Positions 62,448 through 64,000 of a stretch of 64,000 bases of DNA are shown here, in pieces (the first letter of the stretch is position 1; every line of letters starts with the position of its first letter). Source of the DNA: Tabrizicola fusiformis (GTDB taxonomy: Bacteria > Pseudomonadota > Alphaproteobacteria > Rhodobacterales > Rhodobacteraceae). A program made the translations under genes and the position numbers. Where the stretch lies: the NCBI RefSeq assembly GCF_013328815.1, contig NZ_JABUHN010000012.1, positions 40,658 to 104,657 on the forward strand, written 5' to 3'. Under the pieces are notes generated by a model. It did no database searches, was not told the origin of the DNA, and saw nothing but the letters and a program-made list of their open reading frames with translations.

Positions 62448-63428
62448 ATGCAGCAGGATACGGCAACGATGGCGGCACAGATCGCGGCGGGGGACCGGCG
62501 CGCACTGGCGCGGGCGATCACGCTGGTCGAAAGCGCGCGGGCCGACCACCGGGCCGGGGCGCTGGCCCTTCTGGGCGCGCTGGGCAGCGGGCGGCAGGCG
62601 CTGCGCATCGGGCTTTCGGGCACGCCGGGGGTGGGCAAGTCCACCTTCATCGAGGCGTTCGGGCTGATGCTCACCGGGCAGGGCCTCAAGGTGGCCGTGC
62701 TGGCGGTGGACCCGTCTTCGGCCCGCTCGGGCGGCTCGATCCTTGGGGATAAAACCCGCATGGAACAGCTTTCCCGCCATCCGATGGCCTTCATCCGCCC
62801 CTCGCCCAGTCAGGCGCAGATGGGCGGCGTCGCCCGCCGCACGCGCGAGGCGGTGGCGCTGTGCGAGGCGGCGGGCTTTGATGTGGTGCTGATCGAAACG
62901 GTGGGGGTGGGCCAGTCGGAAACCGTGGTGGCCGAGCTGTGCGACCTGTTCCTGCTGCTCCTCGCCCCGGCGGGTGGGGATGAGTTGCAGGGCGTCAAGC
63001 GCGGCATCATGGAGATGGCCGACCTGATCCTTGTGAACAAGGCTGACGGCGACCTGAAACCCGCCGCGATGCGGACGCAGGCCGATTATGCGGGCGCCCT
63101 GCGCCTTCTGCGCCGCCGCCCGCAAGACCCCGAGGGCTATCCCCGCGCGCTCTGCGTTTCGGCGGTCGAGCAATCGGGGCTTGAGGCGGCATGGGCCGAA
63201 ATGCAGCACCTCGCCGACTGGCGCCGCAGCCACGGCCACTGGACCACCCGCCGCGCCGATCAGGCCCGCCACTGGTTCGGCGAAGAGGTCCGGCAGGGGT
63301 TGCTGGCGGCGCTGACGCGCGAACCGGCCAAGGGCATCATGGCCCGTCTGGGTGAGCGGGTCGCGGCGGGCGAGGTGACGCCGGAGTCAGCGGCGGCCGA
63401 GATGCTGGGGCTGTTGGGGCGGGGGTGA
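62448..63428 (+). CDS. meaB: Methylmalonyl-CoA mutase-associated GTPase MeaB
   Basis: 326-residue G3E GTPase that protects and reloads the B12 enzyme methylmalonyl-CoA mutase. P-loop GTPGVGKST, then AVDPSSARSGGSILGDKTRM, switch segment IETVGVGQSE, and NKADGD for guanine binding. The start at 62448 (MQQDTATM) has GGGGTG upstream and was preferred to a frame 14 codons longer. The mutase genes are not in this window. Fits with the B12 genes at the other end. Confidence 0.91.
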   Translation: MQQDTATMAAQIAAGDRRALARAITLVESARADHRAGALALLGALGSGRQALRIGLSGTPGVGKSTFIEAFGLMLTGQGLKVAVLAVDPSSARSGGSILGDKTRMEQLSRHPMAFIRPSPSQAQMGGVARRTREAVALCEAAGFDVVLIETVGVGQSETVVAELCDLFLLLLAPAGGDELQGVKRGIMEMADLILVNKADGDLKPAAMRTQADYAGALRLLRRRPQDPEGYPRALCVSAVEQSGLEAAWAEMQHLADWRRSHGHWTTRRADQARHWFGEEVRQGLLAALTREPAKGIMARLGERVAAGEVTPESAAAEMLGLLGRG

Positions 63429-63558
63429 GGGCTCAAGGTCTGCTGTGCGGGACGGAGCTGCCGTCCGTTCTATTCGCGCGAGAGACCGCGGCCAGTTTCG
63501 AAGCGGACTTTCGCGTTCATAACTACTGAACCTGGCGTGTCAGTGATAAGGGCAGCAC

Positions 63559-63957
63559 CTAGTTCCACGGGTCGATCCATAAGTGCTGAGGGGGGATGGT
63601 TGCATTAGAGATCATGTCGGGTTGGATAATCAATTGGCCACCACATATCATAACAGCAGGTCCGACGCAGCGATGCTGAAAACGCGGGGCGATTTCTTCC
63701 TCCATAGATATCAGTTTCTTGGATATCTTCTCCGCAGACGTTCTTGAGGGATGCAGTTTCTGCGCGGAGGGCAAAATTACGATGTGGTCGTAGATCGTAG
63801 CAATCGGGAAATAATCTTCACCAAATCGCATTAGCCCGATACCCGGCTCTTTGATCTCCCGGGCAGGGATCTCGATGAGAAAGTTCCAATCAATAATGTT
63901 CTCTTCCGGGTGTAGGGTCAGGACCCATAAATTCACTTGAGTGTCGGCTCGCGGCAT
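63559..63957 (-). CDS. Hypothetical protein, locally less GC-rich
   Basis: 132 residues, no family recognised. The sequence is compact and globular (WNFLIEIPAREIKEPGIGLM, FPIATIYDHIVILPSAQKL, EEEIAPRFQHRCVGPAVMIC) with two Trp in the final WIDPWN. Its codon use is visibly richer in A and T than any gene before it. A short frame ending at 63961 on the same strand may be a gene just upstream, so it could be an immunity or accessory protein of that gene; this is speculation. The 130 bp between meaB and this gene hold nothing I can name. Confidence 0.6.
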   Translation of the reverse strand: MPRADTQVNLWVLTLHPEENIIDWNFLIEIPAREIKEPGIGLMRFGEDYFPIATIYDHIVILPSAQKLHPSRTSAEKISKKLISMEEEIAPRFQHRCVGPAVMICGGQLIIQPDMISNATIPPQHLWIDPWN

Positions 63958-63960
63958 GAT

Positions 63961-64000
63961 TCAAGCTCCCGACTTGTGGGGAGGGATCATGAGCGAGCGT
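63961..64000 (-). CDS. Possible 3' end of a gene entering from the right (partial)
   Basis: The frame reading RSLMIPPHKSGA ends with TGA at 63961-63963, 3 bp before the start of the hypothetical gene. As an alternative, the plus strand has GGGGAGGGATC followed by ATG at 63989 (MSER), which could be the start of a rightward gene. The sequence does not decide between them. Confidence 0.25.
   Translation of the reverse strand, partial: RSLMIPPHKSGA

Noticed and set aside
63989..64000. Plus-strand gene start (MSER) at the right edge
   Set aside because: The ribosome-site-like GGGGAGGG is good, but only four codons are visible; mentioned with the competing minus-strand reading instead of as its own gene.

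Overview
The window is high-GC DNA with short, often 1-4 bp, overlaps between genes. It looks like a chromosome segment from a Rhodobacter-like member of the Rhodobacteraceae (Alphaproteobacteria). The signs are the Rhodobacterales-type L-threonine kinase bluE beside bluB and cobC, an nrt/nir/nas operon with nasTS, several FMN monooxygenases, a second rpoN-like gene, and intergenic repeats built on ggatatttgggccaagat. No rRNA, tRNA, CRISPR array, phage or insertion sequence was seen.

Layout. (1) 0.3-7.3 kb: coenzyme B12 synthesis and cobalt uptake (cobQ, cobC, bluE, bluB, cbiMNQO), with two cobalamin riboswitches, one before bluB and one before cbiM. (2) 7.4-8.5 kb: a small cupin and a GNAT acetyltransferase. 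(3) 8.5-38 kb: a sulfur-scavenging island. It holds an ssuDBAC sulfonate operon, further SsuD- and NtaA/DszA-type monooxygenases, an Rrf2 regulator, a flavoprotein, SfnB and a DszC-like oxidoreductase, and a second ABC transporter with a small membrane protein and an LVIVD beta-propeller. A methionine aminopeptidase, an amino-acid ABC transporter without its ATPase, metY and a non-heme iron oxygenase follow. The island ends with an SsuE/MsuE-type FMN reductase and a family 2A encapsulin operon whose cargo cysteine desulfurase carries a one-base frameshift. (4) 38.1-50.2 kb: a complete nitrate assimilation operon (nasT-nasS, then nrtA-nrtB-nrtCD-nirB-nirD-nasA-cobA), with a leader between nasS and nrtA that looks like an ANTAR-controlled attenuator. 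(5) 50.5-63.4 kb: oxyR, a divergent rpoN, an NDH-SelD fusion, a MaoC-phosphotransacetylase fusion, a LysR regulator divergent from puuD, hrpB, a DUF3108 protein and meaB. (6) The last 0.5 kb holds a less GC-rich hypothetical gene.

How it fits together. The monooxygenases, FMN reductase and transporters would import organosulfur compounds and release sulfite. metY, the cysteine desulfurase and the encapsulin would then handle or store reduced sulfur. A bipartite sequence, CTGCTCTTT-N11-TTTGGAATGG, recurs in full or in part before most of these sulfur transcription units and always faces the gene; I propose it as the control site of a sulfur-limitation regulon. cobA in the nitrate operon supplies the siroheme precursor for NirB.

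Most promising signals: the encapsulin/desulfurase pair, the shared sulfur-regulon motif, and the NasT leader with its hexaloop hairpins.
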